Source: Priapulus caudatus (taxonomy: Eukaryota > Priapulida > Priapulimorpha > Priapulimorphida > Priapulidae). Taken from it: a stretch of DNA of 56,036 bases. Shown here piece after piece: positions 1 to 11,581 of this stretch. Under the pieces are notes generated by a model. The model did no database searches and was not told where the DNA came from. It saw only the letters and a program-made list of their open reading frames with translations. Every line of letters starts with the position of its first letter. The first letter of the stretch is position 1. The stretch is from the NCBI RefSeq assembly GCF_000485595.1, contig NW_014577157.1, forward strand, positions 320,253 through 376,288, in the 5' to 3' direction. The position numbers and the translations under genes were made by a program.

Positions 1-249
1 TGGTCGCCGAACTTCCGACCGACTCCACGCGTCTGCCCGGTGGCGCCCACGACCAATGTTATGGGAACCGGCGCACTGGCGCCGGGAGGTGGTGGTGGCG
101 CGCGTGTGAACGCGTCGAACGCCGCTCCCCGAGCGATCGCCCTCAGGTCGCGTTGCCCTCCCAGCATCTGCGACTGCGGCGGCCAGATCGGGATTCTCCG
201 GGGTTTATCCTCCGGGGTCAGGCAATATGTTGCCGGCGCTGCAGGCTAA
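1..249 (+). CDS. Possible 3' end of an exon (GC-rich open segment), unrecognised
   Basis: Frame 1 is open from the window edge to the TAA at 247-249 (82 codons). The stretch is markedly GC-rich and CpG-rich, whereas DNA from about 260 onward is AT-rich, so a functional boundary near 250 is plausible. The deduced peptide has a Gly run, several Arg/Pro/Ala-rich stretches and a short Cys-x-Cys piece; I recognise no domain. No acceptor is visible because the segment is cut by the window edge. It could be the terminal coding exon of a gene lying to the left, or a CpG-rich untranslated first exon with no coding meaning. A transcript or a protein match to a related species would decide. Confidence is low because GC-rich DNA is open by chance more often. 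Confidence 0.25.
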   Translation, partial: WSPNFRPTPRVCPVAPTTNVMGTGALAPGGGGGARVNASNAAPRAIALRSRCPPSICDCGGQIGILRGLSSGVRQYVAGAAG

Positions 250-1620
250 TGCCGATTGATAAGCAGCTTGCTAAGTAATAAAATATAGATTATTTACAAT
301 ATTATTAATATATTATGTGCGGGTGTTTTGTAATAATAACTGTGGTGTGAGTGCACATTTCCCTGGATAGTATAGTATTAGTTAATAGAAACCATATGGG
401 GATCTCTACGCGTGCAGAACCAGCTACCGCATTCATATTGAATTTAGTGAACTATATAAATGAATTTCGTAACCTATTTAATAGTCGTTGGTTTTTCACA
501 ATGTAATTGATATATTATTACGTGTGATTTTCTTAATTAAGTCTTTTTGCATAATGAATGCAACTAATTTATAACAACTAACAGTGAACACTATATAAAT
601 AATCACTTGAAAATAACCTGTGAATGTTATAGCTTTGAAACTAAAACTAAAACTAAAAATGATTAGCATGCTTTAGCTCCCTGAAAGAAAATTCCAACTT
701 GAAAATCGTGTATTGAAATACTGTTTCGGTAAGCTTATATTCAATGTTGCATTTGACCAACAGCTGCAACAATTTTCGGGAAATATGATGAATGGCAAAT
801 ACAAAACGCTGTTTGTAACATTCATCTCTCGAATTATATCTGAGGATTTTTTTAAAAGTGCAGCCTTAAAATAATCAATTTTTGTCAAATGTTATGCCTG
901 TTGACACGATTTAAATGGAACGGGACTTTTAAATAATGAAGCACAATGGACATTTAATAAAGACACAATGTTGCAAAGGTCCTCAAATATTTTTGAATCT
1001 ATTAAACATGTTGGAGGAAATCGCACGTAACTTGGTCGAATGTGTGAATGTAAGTTGTAACGAAATGTTGCCGCGCTGCATGCATGAGCTAATAATATTC
1101 TCTTTTATACTACCCCTATACTCGTTTCCTATCAGTCACAAAATAAAGCAAATGCCCCTCGGCATAATCATTTGCTTTTGCAGTTGCTCGACCAACCACA
1201 AACCTCACAACATCTTTCATACGGCAATCGTGCCTCATAATCGAAAGAGTGGGATGCTTTGTGCAGTTAAGCTTTGTGCTGCACCGAAGAAACTTTTTGT
1301 GAAAGATTTATCACTGAAATAACCGCTATCGCTAAAGCAAAGTGAACCAAACTAAACACCGTTGACATATGTGGCCCCTTGAATTGACAAACAGTTTATT
1401 TGAACTCAATAGGCTCACGTGTTTGCATGACACTGACGACCCCCCCCCACCCCCCATCAACAAAATACAAAATCCAGCGCCGCTGGTCAAAATAGGACAA
1501 TGATGTGAGCTTAGGGGGTATTTCGCTGTGTAAATTCCCTGTAGCTAATAAAAGCTAATGAAATCTCACCAATTCTCGCTCACTGTGATGAGGGTAATGA
1601 TTGCCTCATCACCACTGCAA
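250..1620. other. AT-rich non-coding stretch
   Basis: No supported exon or repeat boundary was found. A 128-codon open frame at 936-1322 has no recognisable domain and no clear splice sites. A C-run lies at 1440-1454. Confidence 0.5.
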
Positions 1621-1624
1621 GGAT

Positions 1625-4600
1625 AGTCACGGCCAGGCCACAGCCATCTGCCCTAGGCATTAGCTCCGCTGCTAGATAGTCACTGGCCAGGCACAGCCTC
1701 TGCTAGCATAGCCGCTGCTAGGATAGTCACTGCCAGCACAGCCTCTGCTAGCATAGCCGCTGCTAGGATAGTCACTGCCAGCTCAGCCTCTGCTAGCATG
1801 CCGGCTGTACGGATAGTCACTGCCAGCACAGCCTCTGCCAGCATAAGCCGCCTGCTAGGATAGTCACGGCCAGCACAGCCTTGACTAGCATGCCGCTGCC
1901 GGTATGATAGCCTCACGGCCAGCTCAGCCTCTGCTAGCATAGCGCTGCTAGGATAGTCACGGCCAGCACAGCCTCTGCTAGCATAGCCGCTGCTAGGATA
2001 GTCACGGCCAGCACAGCCTCTGCTAGCATAGCCGCTGCTAGGATAGTCACGGCCAGCACAGCCTCTGCTAGGCCATAGCCTCGCTGCTAGGATAGTCACT
2101 GCCAGGCAACAGCTCGGCCAGCATAGCCGCTGCAAGAATAGTCACGGCCAGCTCAGCCTCTGGCTAGCATCAAGCCGCCTGCTAGCGGATAGTCACTGCC
2201 AGCTCAGCCTTGCAGCATAGCCGCTGCGGAGGATAGTCACGCCAGCTCAGCCGCTGCTAGCAATAGCCGCCTGCTAGGATAGTTCACTGCAGCCACAGCC
2301 TCTGCTAGCATAGCCGCGTGCTAGATAGTCAACGGCCAGCACAGCCTCTGCTAGCAGTAGCCCGCTTGCTAGGATTAGGTCACGGCCAGACTCAGCCTCT
2401 TGCTAGCATTAAACCGGCTGCTAAAGAGAGAGTCACGGCCAGCTCAGCCTCTGCTAGACCATTAGCCGCTGCTTAGCGATAGTCACTGCCAGCACAGCCT
2501 CTGCTAGCATAGCCGCTGTAGGATGTCACTGCAGTCAGCCTCTGCTAGCATGCGCTGTAGGAAGTCACGGCCCAAGCTCAGCCTCATTGCCTAGCATAGC
2601 CGCTGCTAGACGGGATGTCACTGCCGAGCACAGCCTCTGCCTAGCATAGCCACTCCAGGATAGTCACTGCAGCACAGGGGGGGGCCTCTGCTAGCATGGC
2701 CGACTGCTAGGATAGTTCATGCCAGCTCAGCGGGCCCTCTCTTTTATTTGCTAGCATAGCCGCTTGCTAGGACTAGATCACTGCCAGCACAGCTCTGCTA
2801 GACATAGCCGCTGCATAGGCATAGTCACTGACAGCAAAGCCTCTGCTAGCATAGCCAACTGCCAAAGGATGTCCTGCCGCATAGCCTTGCTAGCATAGCC
2901 GCTCTAGGATAGTCACGGCCAGCACAGCCTCTGCTAGGCATAAGCCGACTGCTAGGATAGTCACGGCCAGCCAGGCCTCTGCTAGCATAGCCACGTGCAA
3001 GAGATAGTCATGCAGCTCTAGCCTCTGCTAGCCATAAGCCGTTGCTAGGATAGTCACTGCGCACGAGCTCGCTAGCCATAGCCGCGTGCTAGGATAGTCA
3101 CTGCCAGCAACCACTCGCATGCGCTGCTAGGATTAGTCATGCCAGCACAGCCTCTGCTAGCATAGCGCCTGCGTAGGATAGTCACTGCCAGCACAAGCTT
3201 GCTAGCATAGCGTGCTTAGGTAGTCACTGCCGAAGCACAGCCGTCTGCTAGCATAGCCGCTTGCTTAGGATAGTCACTGCCAGCACAGCCTCTGCTAGCA
3301 TAGCCACTGCAAGGATAGTCACTGCCAGCATCAGCCTCTGCTAGGCATGCCGCTGCTAGGATAGTCCACTGCCAGCACAGCCTTGCGGCATAGCGTGGCT
3401 AGGATAGTCACTGCAGCACAGCCTCTGCTAGCATAGCGCTGCGTAGGATAGTCACTGCCAGCCAGCCTCTGCTAGCCGCATAGCCGGCTGCTAGGATATT
3501 TCACTGCCGCACCAGCCTCTGCTAGCATAGCCGCTGCTAGGATAGTCACGGCCGCAGCACAGCCGCTGCTACGCCATTCAGCCGCTGCAAGGTAGTCACC
3601 GCCAGCAACAGCCTTATGCGCTAGCATAGCCGCCTGCTATGGATAGTCACGGGCCAGCAACAGCCTCTGCCTAGCATAGCCCGCCCTGCCTAGGATGTCA
3701 CTGCAGGCAAAGCCTCTGCTAGCACTAGGCCGTGCTAGAATAGTCACACTGCCAGCACAGCCTCTTGCTAGCATCAGCCACTGCGTAGATAGTCACGGCC
3801 AGCACAGCTCTGCTAGCATAAGCCGCTGCCTAGGATTAAGTCAACTGCCAGCACAGACCTCTCCAGCATTAGCGCCTGCTAGCGATAGCTTCACTGTCCA
3901 GCTTTTTCAGCCTCTGCTAGCATAGCGTGCTAGGATAGTCACGGCCAGCCACCAGCCTCTGCTAGCCCATAGCCGCTGCTAGGTAGTCCACGGCAGGCCG
4001 GCCTCTTGCTAGCATAGCCGCTGCCCAAGGATGTCACCGGCGCAGCACAGCCTCTGCTAAGCATAGCCCGACCCTGCAAGGATGTCCACGGCAGCACAGC
4101 TCTGCTAGCATAGCCGCTGGCCTAGGGATGTCAACGGGCCAGCCACAGCCTCTGCCTAGCATTAAGGCCTGCTGGCGAGGATAGTCACTGCATGCGTCAG
4201 CCTCCTGCTAGCATAGCCGCTGGCTGAGGATAGTCGACGGCCACACAGCCCTTGCTAGCCATAGCCGCTGCCAATATATCACCGGCCAGCACAGCCTCTG
4301 CTAGCATAGCCGCTGCTAGGATAGTCACGGCCAGCACAGCCTCTGCTAGCATAGCCGCTGCTAGGCAATAGTCAACGGCAGCCACAGCCTTGCTAGCATA
4401 GCCGCTGCCTAGATAGTACTGCCAGCACAGCCTCTGCTAGCCATAGCCCGCGCTAGATAGTCACGGCCAGCACAGCCTCTTGCTAGCATAGCCGCTGCTA
4501 CGGATATCACGGCCAGCTCAGACCTCTGCTAGCATAGCTGTGCTAGGTAGTCACTGCCAGCTCACCTTATGTAGCATAGCCGTGCATAAGGAGTAGTCAC

Positions 4601-4925
4601 GGCCAGCACAGCTCTGCTAGCATAGCCTCGCTGCTAGGATAGTCACTGCCAGCACAGCCTCTGCTAGCATAGCCGCTGCTAGGATAGCACGGCCAGCACA
4701 CCTCTGCTAGCATAGCCGCTGCTAGATAGTCACGGCACAGCACAGCTCTGCTAGCATGAGCGCTGCTAGGATAGTCACTGCCAGCACACGCCTTGCCTAG
4801 CATGCCACTGCTAGGATTTAGTCACGCCAGCTCAGCCTCTGCTAGCATAGCCGCTGCATAGATAGTCACTGCCAGCCCCAGCCTCTGGACTAGCATTAGC
4901 GCTGCAAGGATAGTCACTGCCAGCA
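1625..4925. repeat. Satellite array, 45-bp unit made of three 15-bp subunits
   Basis: The DNA repeats a 45-bp unit that splits exactly into three related 15-mers: GCACAGCCTCTGCTA, GCATAGCCGCTGCTA and GGATAGTCACKGCCA. This is a higher-order repeat of a 15-bp ancestor. Units at about 1640-2130 keep good register. From about 2140 to 4900 almost every unit carries private one- or few-base insertions and deletions. Because 15 and 45 are multiples of three, long open frames appear on both strands (for example minus 1680-2135); they are composition artefacts and not genes. Confidence 0.93.
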
Positions 4926-5340
4926 TAGCCTCTGCCAGCATAGCCGCTGCTGAGGATAGCCACTGCGATTGTAGCCACTGCCAGCATAGCCACTGCGAGT
5001 GTAGCCACTGTGAGTGTAGCCACTGCCAGCATAGCCACTGCGAGTGTAGCCACTGCCAGCACAGCCACTGCCAGCATAGCCACTGCCAGCATAGCCACTG
5101 CCAGCATAGCCACTGCGAGTGTAGCCACTGTCAGCATAGCCACTGCCAGCATAGCCACCGCGAGTGTAGCCACTGCCAGCATAGCCACTGCCAGCATAGC
5201 CACCGCGAGTGTAGCCACTGCTAGCGTAGCCACTGCCAGCACAGCCACTGCGAGTGTAGCCACTATCTCAGTGTAGCCACTGCTAGTGTAGCCACTGCCA
5301 TCACAGACACTGCTAACACAGCCTCTACCAGCATGACCAT
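4926..5340. repeat. 15-bp monomer array at the edge of the 45-bp satellite
   Basis: A clean array of a single 15-mer family alternates GCATAGCCACTGCCA and GTGTAGCCACTGCGA. It directly continues the 45-bp array to its left and has far fewer indels. It is probably the ancestral form from which the trimeric unit was amplified. Both strands are open through it (Ala-Thr/Ser-Val and Leu-Ala-Val repeats), which is expected for a 15-bp period without a stop codon. Confidence 0.93.
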
Positions 5341-6827
5341 TGCTAGCAATGATTTACTGCGTCATCACTGTCGTTGGTTGTCTAATCCGACAATGGAAGT
5401 AGAGATTGTCATTGGCACTAGTGATTCGCAGCATCGTCTTTGCTAGTTCTGATTGCGACCGATTGCTTGCTTTCTCTTATAAGAACAAGACATGTTTATA
5501 GTTATGGCAGCATTAGCAAATAGGAGCATCTTACGGGAAAGATATGAAACGTTTTGGAATAACAGCTGAGATACAGTAAACACCCGCATAAAAGAACCCG
5601 TGATTTTCTGTTTCAGGTTGAAGTGGTTCTTATATATATGCTACATAGTGAGAAATCAGCCTGAAGAGGTTCTTAAAGAGGTTCTTAATTTTTGGGGGGA
5701 TATTGTGTACATTATCTAGGTAAAATTGGCTTTAATTAGTGAATAATTGACACTAATTAATTAACCAACTGCATAATATTAGAAATTATAATTCACATCA
5801 TCCTCCCCATCTTGGTTAGGTTTCTAATTCGCAGTTAACGCGACAACATTTCACTTTTAAAGTGTCTAATCCACATTTTTTAATCTTCAATTATCCTCTT
5901 TTAAAGTTACTAATTAAACATATTTTTAAGTAATTAGTTCACAAAATCTTCAGGCACTTGTACCATTTGGCATTAGTGATAACATGTATTTACAGTAAAT
6001 TTACGCTACCATATACAGTTGACCATATTTGCAACAGCCGTTCACACTTTAGTGCCAAAGAAGTAGGCCATAGAAATCATATCAATATATATATTTATAT
6101 ATATCAATGAAGTAGGCACTCTGAAGCTAGTTACAGTCATCGACATTCTGAGTGTTAATGTCAAACTTCAGTTTGTGCTGCAATAATTCTGTCATAGATA
6201 CTGATAGTCTTAAAATTTATAATTAGGCCTATAGTTAGCTATATTGCACGTTACACATTGATCCGATTGATAAACTTAATGAAAGCTTTCAGTTTACTTT
6301 TATGTGTACAGCTTTCACTTGTAGTTTATTATGCTCGTACAAACATGATATAATCTTATAGCGTGTAATAAATGTGTTTCATGCACGTCCCGTGATTGGA
6401 ATGTTAACAGCTGTACAGACATCTAATGATTGAAAAGCTTCTAAGCTATTTCCACGTGGCAACATCTTATTTATGATCTATCCCCTGAGCAATGTTTAAT
6501 ATTCTGTTTTGCATAGCTGTATTTTTTCACTATCAAATAAAATAACACATTTTTCTCGGTTACACAGAATCGGCGAGATTCCTGTGAATATCTCCAGAGA
6601 ATAGTTATCCATGATGCCTGTCTTTTCTTCTTGACGTGTTCACTCTTGGTTAAGAATGTATAGGTTTTTTTCTCTCGTTGTTGCAGTATTCAGCATTCCC
6701 TTGTGACTGTATTAATGAAGGGCGCATTATTGTCGTGTTTTCTGTCATAGACATATGTCTGAGAAAAGTCACGCTTGTCCTGCAGCTCTAACTAGAATGG
6801 TTATCGATTGATGTCGTTATCTGATTT
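5341..6827. other. AT-rich non-coding stretch
   Basis: No exon, RNA gene or repeat boundary can be supported here. Two copies of 'ctagtgattcgcagc/gttctgatt'-like decay next to the satellite may be its remnants. A short (TA)n lies near 6085-6105. Confidence 0.5.
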
Positions 6828-6865
6828 TCTCTCTCTCTCTCTCTCTCTCTCGCTCTCTCTTTCTC
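6828..6865. repeat. (CT)n microsatellite
   Basis: A pure CT run with minor interruptions, ending in a CG-containing stretch. The minus-strand Arg/Glu-rich frame over it is an artefact. Confidence 0.9.
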
Positions 6866-7242
6866 GCGCGAGCGCCACTCTACTGTTGCTAAGGAATCCT
6901 CTAGCATCAACGTCGTGTCGCAGTGATTCAGGGTGAGGGTGTGAGTGCAGGTTAGGGGCAGTGTAGTTTGCAGACGGAGGCTCGGCATTCTTCTCTCCCT
7001 CTTACACATCTCTTACACGGCAGCCCTAGCCAACGGATGGCGAGAAGTATTTGTAGTGTGAAACAAAAATTGTGCTGTGCGCCACAGAGCGCCCTCCCAA
7101 CCCTATACGTTTATACTTCTCTTATATGTATGTTTGTTTATATGTCTATATTAGGAATATACTCAATATAGTCAAATATGTGTGAAAAGTAATCGAGAGG
7201 TAAGAACTGGCAGATAGTGAAACCCCAGCTCTGTACCTGTCA

Positions 7243-7290
7243 TTCTGCCTGTCCGTCCGTTCGTCCGTTCGTCCGTCCGTCCGTTCGTCC

Positions 7291-7322
<32 letters not shown>

Positions 7323-7324
7323 GG
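7243..7324. repeat. (TCCG)n/(TTCG)n to (TCTG)n microsatellite
   Basis: Tetranucleotide array that changes from TCCG/TTCG to TCTG units left to right. It is the type of simple repeat found inside hairpin-headed repeats elsewhere in this window, but no hairpin head is visible immediately upstream here. Confidence 0.9.
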
Positions 7325-7950
7325 ATGTATCACTGGTTCTCACTCGCTTTCTCATTCGCTATCTCACTCTCATTTTCCTGCTTCATCTTGCTGGCAATTG
7401 CATGCTGTGTTAATGCCTATAGTACTAAACACCCAGCTGATGATAGGGGATGGAATCAGAGAGGATCAGAGATCAGTTAATCGGTTTAATCGGTTTAATC
7501 CTGTGATGCAATTTGGAGAGATTCATCAAGACCCTGCGTCTTTTTTTCAGAAGGTTTTATGTGGGCGTATAGCTTCTTAGTAAACGTACAGAAATCTTTC
7601 AGCATAAACGCTCATTTATTAAACGAGTGCCATATATATTACAAGAAAAATATAGAAAAGCCCAACCCAACATGGGAAATTCTAACCTTATTGTCTCAAA
7701 TGCAAACAAACTGTAGGCCCTTACTTGGTGTTTCTACGTAGTGTAATGTCGTACGGTACTATTAGGGTGCATTTACTCGTATTTTTAACGATTTTCTAAA
7801 TTATTAATTAATTTATTAAATTTCGGAAATGTTTTAATTACAATATATCATTTTCATTTACCCACCAGAGAAAATCACAAAATGCTGCCGTCACCATCAA
7901 CCTTCTCATCTATCGTCAAACGGGAATGTTCAAGATGTACACGCATACAT

Positions 7951-7994
7951 TCAAGAGCTAAGCCTATAATAATAATTTATTAGCTCTTGATACA
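7951..7994. repeat. Palindromic mini-element with CAAGAGCTAA ends
   Basis: TCAAGAGCTAA at 7951 is inverted as TTAGCTCTTGA about 30 bp later, giving a foldback of about 44 bp with an AT-rich centre. The same end sequence recurs at 15033-15140 and 51655-51811. Flanks ATACAT and ATACAA suggest a short target duplication, but the boundary is uncertain. Confidence 0.6.
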
Positions 7995-8898
7995 AATGTT
8001 GTGTAGAGCAGCAGCTGCTACCGCCCGCGACCAATATTTTCAGTGTGTAATTGATTTATCTATTAAGTAAAGCGAAATTTGCGATTCACTTGTGTCACAG
8101 ACTGCATGTGCCTACATGGCGAGCAGCAAGGTGTAGCAAATTCTGAAAACAATTTAATTTGGTTCGCTTCATCCATTGGCAAACGCGACTAGCGACGCGC
8201 CAGAGTCAGAACCGAGCAGGATCGAGAGAGCTGTATTAGTAGTTATAGGGATCAGTACACCCATGAATGTAAACGCGCACATTATACTATAATATATTAG
8301 TTTACCCTTGGCAACTGGTCACGAGTTAGCGCCGATGGATTGATGGGTTGGTGGAATAATAAGAAAGGGAAATGAGAGTTTTTGTTGAAAGAGCAAGGGA
8401 AATTAGTGCTGGATCGGGTCGGCATGCTCATGGCGGCATATGCGCCCCGTGTTAATGTCAAGTCGACTGTGTTTCTGCAGTAAGAAACCGTAACTGGTTG
8501 GTCCTTACTCTAACCTGACCCATTAGTGGCGTTTTAGGAATAGCGGGATTCAGTGTGGGACTCCACTAATATAGAAATGAGATAATCCCTTTAAGAATAT
8601 GTGAGATGACAGTTGCACAGTAAGGCTAATTCCATGACATCGATGATCTAAGTGTCTTCATTTACGTGGCGTACGTCCTATTCCCATTATGAATTATTGC
8701 AGGCGACTGAGAAGTGAGTCTAAAGTGCTATATATAGTCTTGAGTTAATTAGGTTCCCAGGATCGTCACGAAGCTACGAAACCCTTATTTAAATATTCAA
8801 CATTCATGTTTTATTCAACATGCAGCTACCTGTTTGCAAACGTGTTCCAAATTTCAGTTAGTAGCTAGGGTTAATCGCCAGTCTTGTTACTTATTGTA

Positions 8899-9397
8899 TC
8901 CCCCGCGACGAAGTCGGCGGGGATACTATGGTTTCATGTCTCCCCAGCCGCCGCCGCCGCCGCCGCTCGGTCCGCCACAGAGAATTTCCCTTCCGCTCTA
9001 TAACTCGACCCCTAATTGACCTAGCGCTACCAAACTTGGTATACTTACACATCTTGGGGAGAAGGTGAGCAGCGTACCAAAACCAGGTCACTGCGACCTT
9101 TATTTGACCTTTACCTTGACCTTGATCATATTTACCTTACGCTCTCTAACTCGGCCCCTAATTGACCTAGCGCTACCAAACTTGGTATACTTACACATCT
9201 TGGGGAGAAGGTGCGCAGCGTACCAAAACCAGGTCACTGCGACCTTTATTTGACATTTACCTTGACCTTGATCATATTTCCCTTCCACTCTATAACTCGG
9301 CCCCTAATTGACCTAGCGCGACCAAACTTCGTATACTTACACATCTTGGGGAGAACACAGGGGATACATGTAGTTGGCGACAACTGCCCTTTCTAGT
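8899..9397 (+). repeat. Hairpin-headed repeat with three ~146-bp tandem units and TCTAGTT tail
   Basis: The left end is a strong hairpin (CCCCGC-GAC-GAA-GTC-G-GCGGGG). It is followed by a CCG run and then a unit of about 146 bp, repeated about 2.6 times from 8985, containing 'CCTAATTGACCTAGCG' and 'TACTTACACATCTTGGGGAG'. The right end reads GGGGATACATGTAGTTGG...CCCTTTCTAGTT. The same tail word TCTAGTT ends the repeats at 16.7 kb and 55.6 kb. This layout (terminal hairpin, simple repeat, body, CTAG tail) resembles non-autonomous Helitron/Helentron-like elements; that assignment is inference. Confidence 0.7.
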
Positions 9398-10239
9398 TAA
9401 CAATACGGCACAGCTACACGGATTTTTGAGCACGTAAACATCTCAGAGGAACGTTTGCTGTCGATATTAAAAGGCTCTTTGCCGAACGCAGTGTAAAGTT
9501 GTGTGTATCATTGCATTTTCAGGCACACGCAGGCAAGTATCTGCCACGAAATTATGTGCACCGTCTGCACGATGTGATGGCAAACGTGATCAGCAAGAGA
9601 CCACGCCAAAACGCGCAGGTTTGTCAGGGCGGTCGCTAGTGGGAAAGTGGGCAGGGTCAAACCAGTGTAGATACTATAGCATGGCAATAGCAAATAGCCC
9701 ACGGGAAACTGTCCAAAGCCAACTGCGCAGTAAACAAATTGCGGTTTTGCCTCCACCCCCTCCCCCAAGCAAAAACCCTATCACCACTTGCCGTCATCTT
9801 GGGGGGTCAAACGTATTTAGTAGTGATAGGTATGAGTATTACCATGGGCAATGAAGTTCATTTTCAGTATAGCGTATATGGTCGGGTGGTTAAATGTTGT
9901 AATGTGCATCACACGCCATAGAACATTAACCTATTGATTCTATTCTGGTATTTCACGAAGCATAACGACTTAATTTGACATTGAATGTCATAGTAATATA
10001 TTAGCTAAATATGTTAAACTTTAAACACATATAGAGTAACATTTTAAACGTACTACTGATACTGTATGTTTTCAACTGACTATAGAAATCATTTATTTAT
10101 CTTTAATCCATGATTTCGAAAATTCACAGCCGAATCCTTATATGCTTGGCGAAGCATGACACCATCACAAAATAAATGCGTTTCTCAGATTCTAGACATC
10201 AAACTGTGGTATGACAACAGCGTGAATATTGCATTTCAG
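9398..10239. other. Non-coding stretch upstream of the 10.24-kb exon
   Basis: No feature supported. An open frame at 9501-9854 lacks splice signals and recognisable domains. The last 20 bases form the acceptor region of the following exon. Confidence 0.45.
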
Positions 10240-10368
10240 GTGCCATATCAGGCTTTTCTAATTAGTCTCTCACACATGCTGAAAGGAACCCTGACCCAAC
10301 GTGGACATATCATCCGCAGGCTGGCATCAGACAACAGGGAGACCACTGCATCCGAGGAACTCATTAAT
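10240..10368 (+). CDS. Internal coding exon, 43 codons, unrecognised protein
   Basis: The segment is preceded by GAATATTGCATTTCAG (pyrimidine-rich acceptor ending at 10239) and followed by GTAAGC (donor at 10369). It is exactly 129 bp and opens in phase 0 at both ends, giving 43 codons. The peptide looks like a soluble helical segment: it starts Val-Pro-Tyr-Gln, has a hydrophobic stretch (FLISLSHMLKG), then an Arg-rich part (RGHIIRRLASDNRE) and an acidic end (ASEELIN). I do not recognise the family. Codon use and amino-acid mix look like real protein, unlike the repeat-derived frames around it. It may belong to the same plus-strand gene as the exons at 48.9 and 54.1 kb, but its exit phase (0) does not match the phase in which the 48.9-kb exon begins, so at least one other exon would be needed between them. 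RNA evidence is the decisive test. Confidence 0.55.
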
Positions 10369-10800
10369 GTAAGCCTATCACTATAACACCCTCTTCGGGG
10401 TTGACTCAGTCTGCCAGTCGATCTTGAAGGATGACGACCAACGTTACGCAATGTGCTAAAAGTTCACCTAACCTTAAATCTTTGGTGCTAAATCAATAAA
10501 AGGAGGCGAAATATTTAATTACAAGCGAGCAGTATGTAAATAAACTTTTGTTAACAGCTAGTATACTCCTATAATGCCGACATCCGTTCGAGAAGAATAT
10601 TATCATGGATTCACCGTAGAAAAGACCAGAAGCTAGATTTTGCATGCGAGGGGATTTTGAGAGTCACTATCTTCAAAGATAAAGTCGTGTTTAGCACAGC
10701 TGCGCGCCTAATTTCACACCCTGAGTCTTGTGAGACTATATCAACGATAGCTGATTACGAAGATATTATCTCGACTGCTATGTTCAAACATAGACACCGG
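10369..10800. other. Non-coding stretch (probable intron start)
   Basis: Follows the donor at 10369. Nothing else recognised before the transposon at 10801. Confidence 0.45.
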
Positions 10801-11581
10801 CCCTGTCACACCTTGACGATTTAGCCAGCGTATGCCGACGTATCAAAATTTCTCTAAAACGCTGGCATATACGCTGAACTATCGATGTTTTTTTCAATTT
10901 TGGGCGTATACATAGCGTATTCATAACGAGTTGGACGTATACTTAACGTATTAGTAACGTATATAGAACGTTTCGATAACTTATAGATAACTTATACCAA
11001 CGAATGCTTAGCGTGTTGCCGGCGTTCACAACTTATGCCCAACGATAGTCTAACTTATGCATCGCCGACGATCACGTGTCGTAGCCTATAAAAAGGCTGC
11101 CGCTTGACGATTCAAATCATAACCGCACTAGACATCGCAGTATCAACATCACCGTCGCAGTATCGATCAACATGCCAATATCATTTTTATATACCAATTT
11201 CCCTAAACGCTGCCAATACGCCATTATACGGTAGCTGTAAGTTAGAAACACGTTCAGTAAGTTCTGTGGTCGTCCGGAACACGTCAAATACGTCTACATA
11301 CGTCAATATGCGTTGGAGATAAGCCGGCCCGCGTATGCGGGACGTATGGGAATCGCGCATACGCTGGCATACGTCGGAAAATTTTGAGCATGCTGAAAAT
11401 TTTTCGACGACCTCGCCGTACTACGACGTATACCAGCGTGCTTCAGCGTACTTCAGCGTGCTTCAGCGTGCTCTTAACTTATACAAAGCTTACCCATAAC
11501 TTATTCAACGTACGCCAGCGTATTCACTAAATTTTTGATACGTCCGGCATACGCTGGCTAAATCGTCAAGGTGTGACAGGG
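10801..11581. mobile_element. 781-bp TIR DNA transposon (non-autonomous) with phased subterminal repeats
   Basis: The left end CCCTGTCACACCTTGACGAT is perfectly inverted at the right end, and the match continues for about 45 bp through TTTAGCCAGCGTATGCCG. Inside are many copies of the words GCATACGCTGG and ACGTATAC, and 10- to 11-bp tandem subterminal repeats at about 10902-11070 and 11437-11510. No transposase is encoded; the 72-codon frame inside is not meaningful. No clear target-site duplication was found (left flank ACACCGG, right flank TCATAATG), so the superfamily is unassigned. Confidence 0.88.

Noticed and set aside
4832-5276. Long Ala/Val/Leu/Thr-repeat proteins on both strands (minus 4832-5263, plus 5010-5276)
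   Set aside because: They are translations of the 15-bp satellite, which is stop-free in several frames. There is no non-repetitive part and no gene signal.
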